NCBI GenBank assembly: GCA_018398815.1
Contig: CM031600.1
Span: 54,043,915 to 54,107,914 of the forward strand
Source of the DNA: Conus ventricosus
Taxonomy: Eukaryota > Mollusca > Gastropoda > Neogastropoda > Conidae
DNA length: 64,000 nucleotides
Direction of reading: 5' to 3'
The notes under the pieces are model-generated. The model searched no databases, was not told the DNA's origin, and saw nothing but the letters and a program-made list of their open reading frames with translations. Positions within the stretch are counted from its first letter, which is position 1; each line of letters begins with the position of its first letter. The position numbers and the translations under genes are program-made. This document shows, piece after piece, positions 61,839 to 64,000 of the stretch.

Positions 61839-63676
61839 CATGCATAGTACACAAAGCATACATCTTTTACTAAGGATTGTAATGCTAAATGAACGTGTTT
61901 ATCAAACAGAACAAATATGAACACAAGAAAATTTTAACCTTAATTCTTACTCAAATCTGGGTGAATATTAAGAATAAATATAGCATCTTCATTTTAACAA
62001 TTGATAAAACTGCCATTTTTGTCCAGCAGGCAGCAATTCTCTAACTTTCCATCACTGACTAAGGATGAAGTTGCTGTTCAGTTAACAACAGACCTGCCTA
62101 CCTCATGTTGTGCTCATCAGTAATAACCACAGAGATTTTCAGTAATTTTGCATTTCCTTCAGTAATTCCACGGACGCGTAATACACGGCGTTTTTGAACA
62201 CAATAATGTGTACAAAACTCCAACTACATTTTTAACATTGAACAAATAATGTGTACAAAACTCCAACTACATTTTTTAACATTTTAACAAAAAATATAAA
62301 CAGTAAAAAAGGAACAAAAACAACAAAGCAGAATTAAAATACCTTGGGATGATGGCAGATGACGGACTCAGGACAGGAGTTTCAGGTCAATTCAAAGGTG
62401 ATATACTTGACAGTTTGTAACTTACACAGCAGTCACCACAGATGACACCACTGATGAAGAACCTAATGTACAAACCCCCCCCCCCCCCCACAAAAAAAAA
62501 AAAAAAAATATGTGTGTGTGTGTGTGTGTCCCTGAGCTGTGCTGACAAGATAGTGGCGAAAATGAAAAGGACCTTTTCATTTTCATCATCATCCAATTGA
62601 CGGCCCCAATCAACAAGCTGATTATTATGCTGATTATTATTTTCGCCACTATCTTGTCAGCACAGCTCAGGGACAAGTTGTTTTCGCAGATCAGCTCACA
62701 CAACAGTCTTTCTGCGTTGGTGATCTTCCGTGTGTGGGTCTGACGGCTGCTCTCGCTGGATTTCGTAAACAACGATGTGATCTTCTGACTGGAGGCACTC
62801 GCAGCTGTCTCTTTGTGCATTTTCCCCGAGATATGGCGCTTGCAGTCATTTGCTCCCCCATGTCCGATGGAGAAGTCTGAATTGCACACCGAGCAGAAAT
62901 GAGTATACAAATCCAGGTCCATGACAAGGCCAAGTCCGCGTGTATTTACTTCGGAACACTTGCTTCTTCGCCTTCTTCCGTTGTGGCACAGTGGTTTTCG
63001 AACCCTCGTCATCGGTTTCATGCAAACGTTTAGAAGATTTCTCCGCCATTTTCACAATCGCCGGCAAAAAATCGGTTGAAACTTTGTCTTACAATGGCTG
63101 AACAAAAAGCTTCGAATGGCGCGCACAGATGTGATGGCGTGTCGTGTTGGCCCACAGCACCACATTGACCAATCGCAAGTTCCGAACTATCTGTGGTTTC
63201 GGCTTGAGTCAAGGGAAGTTACTCTGCGGTCTCGGAAAGGTCTAGCAGTCGACAATTTTTCGAGTCTGAAATTTGCGTAGTTTTTCAATTTTCTTTTCCG
63301 TAATTTCGCACGGAAAATCGTACCTCCGTAATGGGGGGTTAATTTCCGTAAAATTACGGACGATTACGGAAGGGTAGCAGGTCTGTAACAAGATAATAAC
63401 TGTCATCACTTTTAAACTGTGACTTCTAGAGAAGTTTTTATTTTCAACAACCAAACATCAATTCTTTACACTTTCAAATTCTTAACGACTGATGAGCTGC
63501 TATGTTGATATTTAGCAAAAATGTCGCTGCCCCTGCAAAGTGTGATGACTGATGAAACTGCCATGTCTGATGCTTACAGAACTGTGGCGGTGTATCTCTG
63601 CCAGGCGTGGCCCCACAATCTCCACCACCACCTGTGCTTTTTGTGGACCCAGGAACTTGATGGCCAGATCACCTGC
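11887..63676 (-). CDS. IFT172: IFT172, C-terminal part (multi-exon gene, 12 exons in window)
   Basis: Intraflagellar transport protein 172, the large peripheral IFT-B subunit that works in cilium assembly and in turnaround of IFT trains at the ciliary tip. Only the C-terminal quarter (about 430 residues of a protein that is about 1750 in vertebrates) is here; the WD40 half lies beyond the right edge. The segment is the TPR-like helical repeat region and the conserved C-terminal end. Reading from 63676 downward, exons join at canonical GT-AG sites into a sequence collinear with vertebrate IFT172, ending NPSYSFQ-stop. Seven consecutive junctions are phase 0. Several exons occur twice because both haplotypes are in the assembly. 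Introns contain the Polinton, BEL/Pao, hAT-like and GC-rich elements. Identification rests on recalled family similarity and is strong. Confidence 0.95.
11977..12988 (-). other. IFT172 intron (copy A)
   Basis: Non-coding sequence between the last two coding exons, bounded by GTAGTC (donor) and CAG (acceptor) on the minus strand. No nested gene seen. The allelic intron is at 39637-40633. Confidence 0.85.
12989..13080 (-). CDS. IFT172: IFT172 exon, penultimate (copy A)
   Basis: 92 bp. The peptide includes [12 protein letters not shown] and [11 protein letters not shown], matching the conserved GYPILRNKIEF and NWNKFLMA blocks of the family. Enters in phase 1 (two bases complete a Gly codon) and leaves in phase 0. 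Confidence 0.95.
13270..14570. repeat. Dispersed repeat within an IFT172 intron (copy A)
   Basis: Related block by block to 2320-3230 at the left of the window; allelic copy at 40920-42180. No coding potential recognised. It occupies much of the intron at 13081-15808. Confidence 0.55.
15809..15959 (-). CDS. IFT172: IFT172 exon with [17 protein letters not shown] (copy A, frameshifted)
   Basis: The exon should encode about 51 residues including [15 protein letters not shown] and ASLVSTDTG, family-typical, with a phase-0 start and phase-1 end. This copy is 151 bp, short of the expected 154, and contains several indels that break the frame. The other copy (43405-43556) is broken at different positions, so neither break is likely biological. 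The acceptor is preceded by a TG-repeat. Confidence 0.85.
16317..16321. repeat. Target-site duplication, left, AAGGC
   Basis: AAGGC precedes the left end; the same five bases follow the right end at 31658-31662. A sixth base would match only partly (AAAGGC versus TAAGGC). Polintons typically make 6-bp duplications. Confidence 0.8.
16322..16689. repeat. Polinton left terminal inverted repeat, ~368 bp
   Basis: Inverted match to 31291-31657, from the tip palindrome through the block TTTCATGTGAAATAAAACTA to TCCACACAC. The arms differ at scattered positions and by small indels, so they are not freshly homogenised. The inner part is coding: it is the 3' end of the ATPase gene. Confidence 0.92.
16324..16413. 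repeat. Terminal palindrome at left tip of the Polinton
   Basis: The arm GAACTGTAATATGCCGCT is mirrored by AGCGGCATATTACAGTTC at 16396-16413. The centre holds a smaller hairpin ACCGG-CTTGG-CCGGT, and a CCCGC/GCGGG pair flanks it, so the tip can form a branched hairpin. The non-palindromic bases are in the same orientation, relative to the element end, as at the right tip. Confidence 0.92.
16430..17069 (-). pseudogene. Polinton packaging ATPase (FtsK/HerA type)
   Basis: A DNA-packaging ATPase of the FtsK-HerA/A32-like group. The start is the ATG at 17067-17069 (MEQLNF). Walker A reads GQTGCGKT about 20 codons in; Walker B reads [18 protein letters not shown] follows. After that the frame breaks near 16690, but an alternative frame continues with VWIL and [10 protein letters not shown], as expected for the family, and runs through the left inverted repeat to a stop at 16430-16432. 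Length (about 213 codons) is right for the family. A further frame change lies just after Walker A near 16980. Confidence 0.85.
17070..18640 (-). pseudogene. Polinton coding remnants, unassigned, minus strand
   Basis: Minus-strand frames show protein-like stretches in several phases: [19 protein letters not shown] near 17830, [17 protein letters not shown] near 17640, [15 protein letters not shown] near 17200 and [18 protein letters not shown] near 18250. Together they suggest one or two genes broken by indels and read toward the ATPase. Position and the acidic, beta-rich look would suit a minor capsid protein, but I cannot assign it. Confidence 0.45.
18660..19860 (+). pseudogene. Conserved Polinton virion-type gene
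   Basis: Plus-strand coding sequence in shifting frames. Recognisable blocks: [20 protein letters not shown] near 18945-19000, [20 protein letters not shown] near 19065-19125, [15 protein letters not shown] near 19325-19375 and [12 protein letters not shown] at 19438-19477. I know this pattern from invertebrate Polintons as a conserved gene of probable structural role, exact function not assigned. A Lys/Arg-rich tail may extend to about 19860. It converges with the coiled-coil gene. Confidence 0.65.
19865..21080 (-). pseudogene. Polinton coiled-coil gene (PW-like)
   Basis: Minus-strand frames read [26 protein letters not shown] and [20 protein letters not shown], which are helical, charged and consistent with a coiled coil. 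The upstream part has [13 protein letters not shown] near 21030. Position next to and divergent from the major capsid gene fits the PW protein of Polintons. The C-terminal part (19865-20150) is unclear and hydrophobic in places. Confidence 0.5.
21130..22428 (+). pseudogene. Polinton major capsid protein (hexon-like)
   Basis: Double-jelly-roll major capsid protein gene, plus strand, in several frames. Blocks in order: [14 protein letters not shown] near 21250, ISIKLE and LHNA near 21425-21460, [20 protein letters not shown] near 21835-21895, NPKITK near 22030, a WIDLRS-type block near 22240, then a C-terminal beta strand ending in TAA at 22426-22428. Length (about 430 codons) is near the family size. 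At least eight indels interrupt it. Confidence 0.7.
22676..23008 (+). CDS. Polinton ORF with hydrophobic segment, unassigned
   Basis: Open frame of 110 codons. Residues about 14-31 ([18 protein letters not shown]) look like a membrane segment followed by a Lys/Asn-rich stretch. The second half (from the Met at codon 43) is soluble-looking and could instead be the start of the downstream polymerase gene. No family recognised. Confidence 0.4.
   Translation: MGVFKKDSRTPFPLGGLLYSGLFLLAVGLLAKNKNKNSKSTSMVQQKTAKLIPSSIINALADKTSGDEEFSLLRAPILILQKQNFDLKETGASFLNSQTPADKKGMFKKK
23010..24889 (+). pseudogene. Probable N-terminal part of Polinton polymerase B, heavily broken
   Basis: Polinton polymerases need about 3.3-3.6 kb, so the gene ending at 26345 should start near 22.8 kb. 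Frames in this interval contain short plausible coding blocks ([20 protein letters not shown] at 23173-23232) but no exonuclease motif that I can point to. Dense homopolymers make this the least readable part of the element. Confidence 0.35.
24890..26345 (+). pseudogene. Protein-primed DNA polymerase B (Polinton pPolB), palm/thumb region
   Basis: Family-B DNA polymerase of the protein-primed group. Visible: [20 protein letters not shown], then [15 protein letters not shown] (motif A region) at 25147-25192, a FLEVDLEYP block near 25300, a QFYLRQ block near 25460, a [13 protein letters not shown] block (motif B region) near 25618, and YTDTDS (motif C) at about 25889-25906. [20 protein letters not shown] segment follows. 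Catalytic aspartates of motifs A and C are kept, but about seven indels break the frame. Stop near 26345. Confidence 0.88.
26600..27580 (-). pseudogene. Polinton integrase (retroviral-type rve)
   Basis: Minus-strand gene for the DDE integrase that inserts Polintons. From the N-terminal side: [16 protein letters not shown] and [15 protein letters not shown] near 27430-27550, a [10 protein letters not shown] block (second catalytic Asp region) near 27150-27200, then [13 protein letters not shown] and the C-terminal SH3-like part to about 26630. The catalytic Glu region near 27050 is in a different frame. Several frameshifts. Convergent with the polymerase gene. Confidence 0.82.
27581..28685. 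other. Polinton interval, coding content unclear
   Basis: Minus-strand frames upstream of the integrase include [19 protein letters not shown] and could be its N-terminal extension or another gene. The plus frame at 28460-28666 (starting [19 protein letters not shown]) has no recognised family. Confidence 0.35.
28686..28871 (+). CDS. Small basic Polinton protein
   Basis: Intact 61-codon frame, Lys-rich, containing [19 protein letters not shown]. The pattern resembles the short DNA-binding-like basic proteins often present in Polintons, but the function is not established. It is one of the few uninterrupted frames in the element. Confidence 0.5.
   Translation: MKEPEKQQNQKTLKQVKVVTKTPHPGRIAAGKKLAEWNKQKKLQLQNITHHENITPPTPKS
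28872..29400 (+). other. Short plus-strand coding blocks in the Polinton
   Basis: [19 protein letters not shown] near 28980-29040 and a frame starting [20 protein letters not shown] at 29201 (a CxxCGCLGC cysteine cluster) look protein-like but match nothing I know. AT-rich, with a T18 run near 29371. Confidence 0.3.
29401..29701. repeat. Degenerate minisatellite of GATGACTTGAGTAAGAACTT-like units
   Basis: About 300 bp made of variants of the core ACTTNAG combined as GGATGACTT, AAGAACTT and GAAGTGACTT, spaced roughly 10-11 bp. The strand asymmetry (few C on the plus strand) is striking. Not coding in any frame. Confidence 0.8.
29702..31290. other. Right-hand Polinton region, no gene assigned
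   Basis: The minus-strand frame starting [19 protein letters not shown] (near 30665) and a second frame at 30207-30419 may form one broken gene of about 200 codons. No family is recognised. The stretch 30840-31290 shows no coding pattern and may hold regulatory sequence. Confidence 0.35.
31291..31512 (+). pseudogene. Orphan ATPase 3' end inside the right inverted repeat
   Basis: Because the inverted repeat includes coding sequence, the right end carries a duplicate of the ATPase C-terminal segment ([15 protein letters not shown] visible) without the Walker motifs. It ends in TAG at 31510-31512, whereas the left copy reads on past that point for several codons. There is no upstream start; probably not expressed as an independent protein. 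Confidence 0.75.
31561..31657. repeat. Terminal palindrome at right tip of the Polinton
   Basis: AGAGAACGGTATTATGCCGC is mirrored by its complement ending at 31657. The stem carries compensatory differences from the left tip (AACGGTATTATGCC versus AACTGTAATATGCC, changed in both arms), which points to hairpin-mediated copying or selection for pairing. Confidence 0.92.
31658..31662. repeat. Target-site duplication, right, AAGGC
   Basis: Partner of 16317-16321. The empty copy B site reads AAAGGCTTTGGCG, consistent with one ancestral copy of the target. Confidence 0.8.
32038..32136 (-). CDS. IFT172: IFT172 exon [19 protein letters not shown] (copy A)
   Basis: 99 bp, 33 codons, phase 0 at both ends, with GTGAGT donor and CAG acceptor. 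Contains the strongly conserved acidic block [14 protein letters not shown] followed by PLPEKAF. Intact. Confidence 0.96.
32630..32689 (-). CDS. IFT172: IFT172 exon [20 protein letters not shown] (copy A)
   Basis: 60 bp, 20 codons, phase 0 at both ends (donor GTAATG, acceptor CAG). Matches the GWDNMAFIFLNRFLD block of the family. The allelic exon at 44840-44896 is badly degraded. Confidence 0.95.
33132..33347 (-). CDS. IFT172: IFT172 exon HENFTKSS...FYEAGIVCR (copy A)
   Basis: 216 bp, 72 codons, phase 0 at both ends. Contains [27 protein letters not shown] and DKAFYEAGI, highly conserved in IFT172. Donor GTAGGG, acceptor CAG. Intact, unlike copy B. Confidence 0.96.
33430..33640 (-). repeat. 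Inverted copy of the 9.15-9.4 kb dispersed repeat
   Basis: The reverse complement matches 9150-9395 including the GACCTAAGAGGTC core. Lies in an IFT172 intron; allelic copy at 45655-45850. Confidence 0.75.
33983..34133. repeat. (GA)n-(GT)n compound microsatellite
   Basis: GA repeats followed by a GT/CATG tract ending in about 17 GT units; the allelic locus at 46190-46330 is shorter and noisier. Confidence 0.9.
34308..34418 (-). CDS. IFT172: IFT172 exon [12 protein letters not shown] (copy A)
   Basis: 111 bp, 37 codons, phase 0 at both ends. Contains [26 protein letters not shown]; donor GTGAGT, acceptor CAG. Intact. Confidence 0.96.
34826..35884 (+). mobile_element. LTR-like mini-element (TRIM-like), copy A only
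   Basis: Two direct repeats of about 410 bp (from about 34827 and about 35473, each starting GAGCAATTAAGTAGTGGGG and ending GGTGTGGAG) flank about 237 bp. The flanking genomic bases GATTAAAC occur once in copy B (52340-52350) and on both sides here, so the whole unit is an insertion. The structure resembles a terminal-repeat retrotransposon in miniature, but I see no clear primer-binding site or TG...CA ends. Short frames with [20 protein letters not shown] lie in the internal part. A third partial copy is at 1-229. Confidence 0.6.
36174..36293 (-). CDS. IFT172: IFT172 exon [16 protein letters not shown] (copy A)
   Basis: 120 bp, 40 codons, phase 0 at both ends; contains [13 protein letters not shown] and [15 protein letters not shown], a TPR-like helical pair. 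Identical in coding content to 52631-52750. Confidence 0.96.
36816..36902 (-). CDS. IFT172: IFT172 exon [19 protein letters not shown] (copy A)
   Basis: 87 bp, 29 codons, phase 0 at both ends; [19 protein letters not shown] is family-typical. Donor GTCTGT, acceptor CAG. Identical to 53272-53358. Confidence 0.96.
37390..38389. other. Assembly gap, 1000 N
   Basis: Exactly 1000 unknown bases, the usual placeholder for a gap of unknown size. It joins the end of haplotype copy A to the start of copy B, so it probably does not represent real intervening DNA. Confidence 0.97.
39549..39636 (-). pseudogene. IFT172: IFT172 last coding exon (copy B, indels)
   Basis: Allelic to 11887-11976 but 88 bp, with small indels; the SHSPELQ start and the stop region remain visible. 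The damage is best read as sequence error or an unpolished haplotig. Confidence 0.8.
40634..40725 (-). pseudogene. IFT172: IFT172 penultimate exon (copy B, indels)
   Basis: Allelic to 12989-13080, same splice sites, with compensating small indels in the middle (altered around KVANKDDWN). Confidence 0.8.
43405..43556 (-). pseudogene. IFT172: IFT172 exon [18 protein letters not shown] (copy B, frameshifted)
   Basis: 152 bp against an expected 154. Reads [20 protein letters not shown] correctly, loses one base before the [16 protein letters not shown] block, and has further changes near the donor. Copies A and B are broken at different positions. The acceptor follows a (TG)n tract. Confidence 0.85.
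44272..44364 (-). pseudogene. IFT172: IFT172 exon AIEEG (copy B, degraded)
   Basis: Counterpart of 32038-32136, several bases shorter, with lost bases around the LDHSDF block. Confidence 0.75.
44840..44896 (-). pseudogene. IFT172: IFT172 exon NIGWENMAF (copy B, degraded)
   Basis: Only the first ~25 bases on the minus strand (AATATTGGCTGG, then ACATGGCGTT) match the exon at 32630-32689; the rest and the donor are unrecognisable. Confidence 0.65.
45341..45559 (-). pseudogene. IFT172: IFT172 exon HENFTKSS (copy B, indels)
   Basis: Counterpart of 33132-33347, 219 bp instead of 216, with at least four indels. HENFTKSS and FYEAGI remain readable. Confidence 0.8.
46488..46587 (-). pseudogene. IFT172: IFT172 exon NFNIYKRIF (copy B, degraded)
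   Basis: Counterpart of 34308-34418, 11 bp shorter; splice sites visible, interior heavily altered. Confidence 0.75.
46658..46800. repeat. Left terminal inverted repeat of the GC-rich element
   Basis: Inverted match to 51826-51966, with indels. AT-rich flanks on both sides (AAATTT-like) may extend the repeat outward. Confidence 0.75.
46913..46945. repeat. Third, internal copy of the element terminus
   Basis: ACACATCTATCCCGTGGCTC then ACTAATGCA resembles both ends of the element, in the same orientation as the left end and about 255 bp inside it. It suggests a nested or duplicated terminus. Confidence 0.55.
51826..51966. repeat. Right terminal inverted repeat of the GC-rich element
   Basis: Partner of 46658-46800; ends CCACGGATGTATGTG on the plus strand. 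Confidence 0.75.
52631..52750 (-). CDS. IFT172: IFT172 exon [16 protein letters not shown] (copy B)
   Basis: Intact 120-bp exon, the same as 36174-36293; here the sequence quality is good and the frame is open. Confidence 0.96.
53272..53358 (-). CDS. IFT172: IFT172 exon [19 protein letters not shown] (copy B)
   Basis: Intact 87-bp exon, the same as 36816-36902. It follows the single-copy exon at 54426-54489 in the transcript. Confidence 0.96.
54426..54489 (-). CDS. IFT172: IFT172 exon [21 protein letters not shown]
   Basis: 64 bp; enters in phase 2 (one base completes a Lys codon) and leaves in phase 0 with donor GTGAGT. Matches the family block YEDYV-x3-YKEFLKNQGK. Single copy in the window. 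Confidence 0.96.
54490..54936 (-). other. IFT172 intron left of the BEL/Pao insertion
   Basis: Plain intron sequence with no element or nested gene recognised; it continues at 61275-61656 on the other side of the retrotransposon. Confidence 0.75.
54937..54941. repeat. Target-site duplication CACAG (left)
   Basis: Matches 61270-61274; five bases, as usual for BEL/Pao. Confidence 0.9.
54942..55123 (-). repeat. BEL/Pao 3' LTR, 182 bp
   Basis: Starts TGTTCAATAAAC and ends CTTCAACA on the plus strand (TG...CA). No difference from 61088-61269 was found on reading both. Confidence 0.95.
55124..55134 (-). promoter_or_regulatory. Polypurine tract of the BEL/Pao element
   Basis: GGTGGGGAGAA on the minus strand, directly before the 3' LTR, the expected plus-strand DNA primer site. 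Confidence 0.75.
55135..55487 (-). other. BEL/Pao 3' untranslated region
   Basis: Between the stop at 55488 and the polypurine tract; no coding pattern. Confidence 0.7.
55488..55922 (-). pseudogene. BEL/Pao integrase C-terminal domain (DUF5641-like)
   Basis: [30 protein letters not shown] and [21 protein letters not shown] match the SH3-like tail of BEL/Pao integrases. The element's reading frame ends at 55488. Confidence 0.9.
55841..56589 (-). pseudogene. BEL/Pao integrase core (rve, DDE)
   Basis: The frame at 56366-56589 reads [20 protein letters not shown] and [11 protein letters not shown], then [11 protein letters not shown]. The next frame has [20 protein letters not shown] with the catalytic Glu region, then [14 protein letters not shown]. 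It inserts the element DNA. One frameshift near 56365. Confidence 0.88.
56590..57296 (-). pseudogene. BEL/Pao connection region and integrase zinc-binding domain
   Basis: Two frames (57108-57296 and 56590-57099). The second contains [40 protein letters not shown] and KRECMSCQR, giving the H-x-H-x-C-x2-C zinc fold of BEL/Pao integrases. Confidence 0.88.
57676..57918 (-). pseudogene. BEL/Pao RNase H-like domain
   Basis: Frame-shifted continuation of the RT frame. [19 protein letters not shown] is the RNase H block with its first catalytic Asp. The C-terminal part continues in another frame through about 57400 with WVQSD-like and LVAT-like pieces on the minus strand. Confidence 0.8.
57857..59323 (-). 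CDS. BEL/Pao protease end and reverse transcriptase
   Basis: The longest open frame of the window, 488 codons. The N-terminal part ([27 protein letters not shown]) is the end of the protease domain. RT motifs follow: [52 protein letters not shown] and the catalytic YMDDW at 58283-58297. It ends with LGMRW and the [10 protein letters not shown] block typical of BEL/Pao. It would convert the element RNA to DNA. Confidence 0.95.
   Translation of the reverse strand: MCSHVPSSYPQNMLTSFGKNIEFVDVHEDGEVKVDILVGLDAYWKLITPEMVFLSEGLVAQRSVFGWILSGPLPGTKDVSNKVGISHQLFCMEISESSLNNFWDLESVGIFDKESPVVDPVLDDFNKKVQFSKDRYVVSLPWKAEDIRPTLLDNEKLARSRLDHLSHKLSKDPELESRYHVVFCDMLKENMIEEVPQDEMVCSYPVFYLPHRPVVKESSLTTKIRPVFDASAKGFNGVSLNDCLETGPSLIPDLPGILVRFRRWKVALSADVTKAFLQIQLNHEDRDVHRFFWNDQGVIKKMRFTRVPFGNKSSPFLLNATIKYHLGQFPPSRVTEELSENLYMDDWLSGCDDHSEACDMLREANEIMSQAGMSLSKWGSNSEQVDDVLCRELQDKSVGTESFKVLGMRWLISQDCFSFDGIAVSSDLCVTKRVVLSLISKLFDPLGFLTPFIITAKCMFQELWRLGYLGSDCACEHTRKIHSMGQRS
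59378..59930 (-). pseudogene. BEL/Pao zinc knuckle and aspartic protease
   Basis: Cysteine motifs [16 protein letters not shown] and [16 protein letters not shown] (nucleic-acid binding) are followed by a Ser/Thr/Asn-rich linker and the retropepsin site [11 protein letters not shown] near 59500-59525. Frame changes occur near 59930 and 59390. Confidence 0.9.
59944..60955 (-). pseudogene. BEL/Pao gag region (DUF1759-like)
   Basis: Likely start [10 protein letters not shown] at 60955. A coiled-coil N-terminal part (LAELCENID to [12 protein letters not shown]) leads into the capsid-like block [20 protein letters not shown] and [14 protein letters not shown] frameshift lies at an A-run near 60350, after ACDILEK; the next frame continues with [18 protein letters not shown] and a helical region to about 59944. 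Confidence 0.88.
61067..61082 (-). promoter_or_regulatory. Primer-binding site of the BEL/Pao element
   Basis: TGGTGCCGGAACCGGG on the minus strand, five bases inside the 5' LTR. It is complementary to a tRNA 3' end terminating in GGCACCA; the tRNA species is not assigned. Confidence 0.75.
61088..61269 (-). repeat. BEL/Pao 5' LTR, 182 bp
   Basis: Identical to 54942-55123 by eye; carries the element's promoter by position. Confidence 0.95.
61270..61274. repeat. Target-site duplication CACAG (right)
   Basis: Partner of 54937-54941. Confidence 0.9.
61657..61766 (-). CDS. IFT172: IFT172 exon [18 protein letters not shown]
   Basis: 110 bp, phase 0 start, phase 2 end. The peptide continues [19 protein letters not shown], matching the AELYLNLDLVKEAID and EWNKAKRVAKELDP blocks of the family. 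Donor GTAGGT; the acceptor TAAAACAG directly follows a 60-bp (TG)n tract instead of an ordinary pyrimidine tract. Confidence 0.97.
61774..61833. repeat. (CA)30 microsatellite next to a splice acceptor
   Basis: On the minus strand this is (TG)30 ending seven bases before the exon boundary at 61766/61767. Confidence 0.97.
62527..62675. repeat. 37-nt perfect inverted repeat
   Basis: 62527-62563 is the reverse complement of 62639-62675 (core GCTGACAAGATAGTGGCGAA), with a 75-nt spacer. A second palindrome (GAAAATGAAAAGG / CCTTTTCATTTTC) overlaps the inner end. One arm belongs to the transposase-like coding sequence, so the other is an inverted duplicate. Confidence 0.95.
62560..63052 (-). pseudogene. 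Truncated hAT-type transposase-like gene, zinc-finger N-terminus
   Basis: Starts [16 protein letters not shown] at about 63052, a basic stretch (PQRKKAKKQ) follows, then after a 1-base frame change [20 protein letters not shown] and KRHISGKMH (C2H2/BED-like finger), then ITSLFTK and [19 protein letters not shown]. This is the N-terminal pattern of hAT-derived proteins common in invertebrates and fish. The frame ends in an inverted repeat, so the catalytic domain is missing. Confidence 0.75.
63578..63676 (-). CDS. IFT172: IFT172 exon [20 protein letters not shown] (most 5' exon in window)
   Basis: 99 bp, 33 codons, phase 0 at both ends. The peptide ends [13 protein letters not shown] and joins directly to AAELYLSLD of the next exon, as in the vertebrate protein. 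Donor GTAAGC, acceptor CCCCCAG. Confidence 0.95.
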
Positions 63677-64000
63677 CTGGGGGACACACAAGGTTTGCTT
63701 CTGTCACAGTTTTCTTTCCTATCCTCACCTGTTGCTGCTTCACACATTAAACCACACCCAACTTGGCACATCAGGAAAGGAGTCAGCATAGGGTAAAGGC
63801 ACTGCACTCACTGAACACAGTTCACGACTAGAAAACACTGGCACAATCCAGTCTGTAACATGCTCAAAAACCAAATGATTTTAGATGATAAACCTAGCAG
63901 TCTGTGATAAAATGAGTCAGGGAACAGTTCAGTGAAAAACGAAGACAATTCATTACATTTCTTTTTTCCTTTCTAATCTTATTTTTTTTCCTGTTCCATT
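63677..64000 (-). other. IFT172 intron, window edge
   Basis: Intron upstream of the exon at 63578-63676; pyrimidine-poor, no second exon seen before the edge. Confidence 0.7.

Larger units (their letters stand above)
62089..63385 (-). mobile_element. hAT-like DNA element, 1.3 kb, with partial transposase
   Basis: Ends CAGACCTGCCTACC (left) and GGTAGCAGGTCTG (right) are inverted; TAACAA flanks both sides (62083-62088, 63386-63391). Sub-terminal regions carry repeated CCGTAAT/CAGTAAT motifs, as transposase-binding sites often do. Inside is the 5' part of a ZBED/hAT-type gene. hATs normally make 8-bp duplications, whereas only six bases match here, so the superfamily assignment is tentative. 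Confidence 0.65.

Overview
This is eukaryotic, intron-rich, repeat-dense DNA from an animal, most likely a marine mollusc or other lophotrochozoan. That assignment is an inference from the transposon mix, the (CA)/(GA) microsatellites and the divergence of the one host gene. The host gene is on the minus strand: the last quarter of IFT172, an intraflagellar-transport (IFT-B) subunit. Twelve coding exons run from 63676 down to a stop codon at 11887. Nearly all junctions are phase 0, and the translated exons follow the C-terminal end of the vertebrate protein without a break.

The assembly holds two copies of most of this locus. Copy A (10734-37389) and copy B (38390-53850) flank a 1000-base run of N and contain the same IFT172 exons and introns. 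They differ mainly by small indels and by large insertions. This looks like two unmerged haplotypes, not a gene duplication. The two copies act as filled and empty sites for each other. Copy A alone carries a 15.3-kb Polinton/Maverick-type element (16322-31657) and a 1.06-kb LTR-like mini-element (34826-35884). Copy B alone carries a 5.3-kb GC-rich element with long terminal inverted repeats (about 46658-51966) that I cannot assign to a family.

The Polinton has 5-6-bp target duplications, about 368-bp terminal inverted repeats, and a 90-97-bp imperfect palindrome at each extreme tip. Inside are a packaging ATPase whose 3' end lies in the left inverted repeat, a capsid-like gene, a coiled-coil gene, a hexon-type major capsid gene, a protein-primed DNA polymerase B, a retroviral-type integrase, and several unassigned reading frames. 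All the larger genes are broken by small indels.

To the right, intron sequence of IFT172 holds a complete BEL/Pao retrotransposon (54942-61269, identical 182-bp LTRs, 5-bp target duplication) and a short hAT-like element (62089-63385). To the left (1-10.7 kb) there is no recognisable host gene. That stretch has LINE fragments, a 44-bp minisatellite, dispersed repeats, a 58-base G run and long low-complexity tracts. Indel frequency is high in copy B at 43.9-52 kb and within the mobile elements, so many frameshifts may be sequence error.
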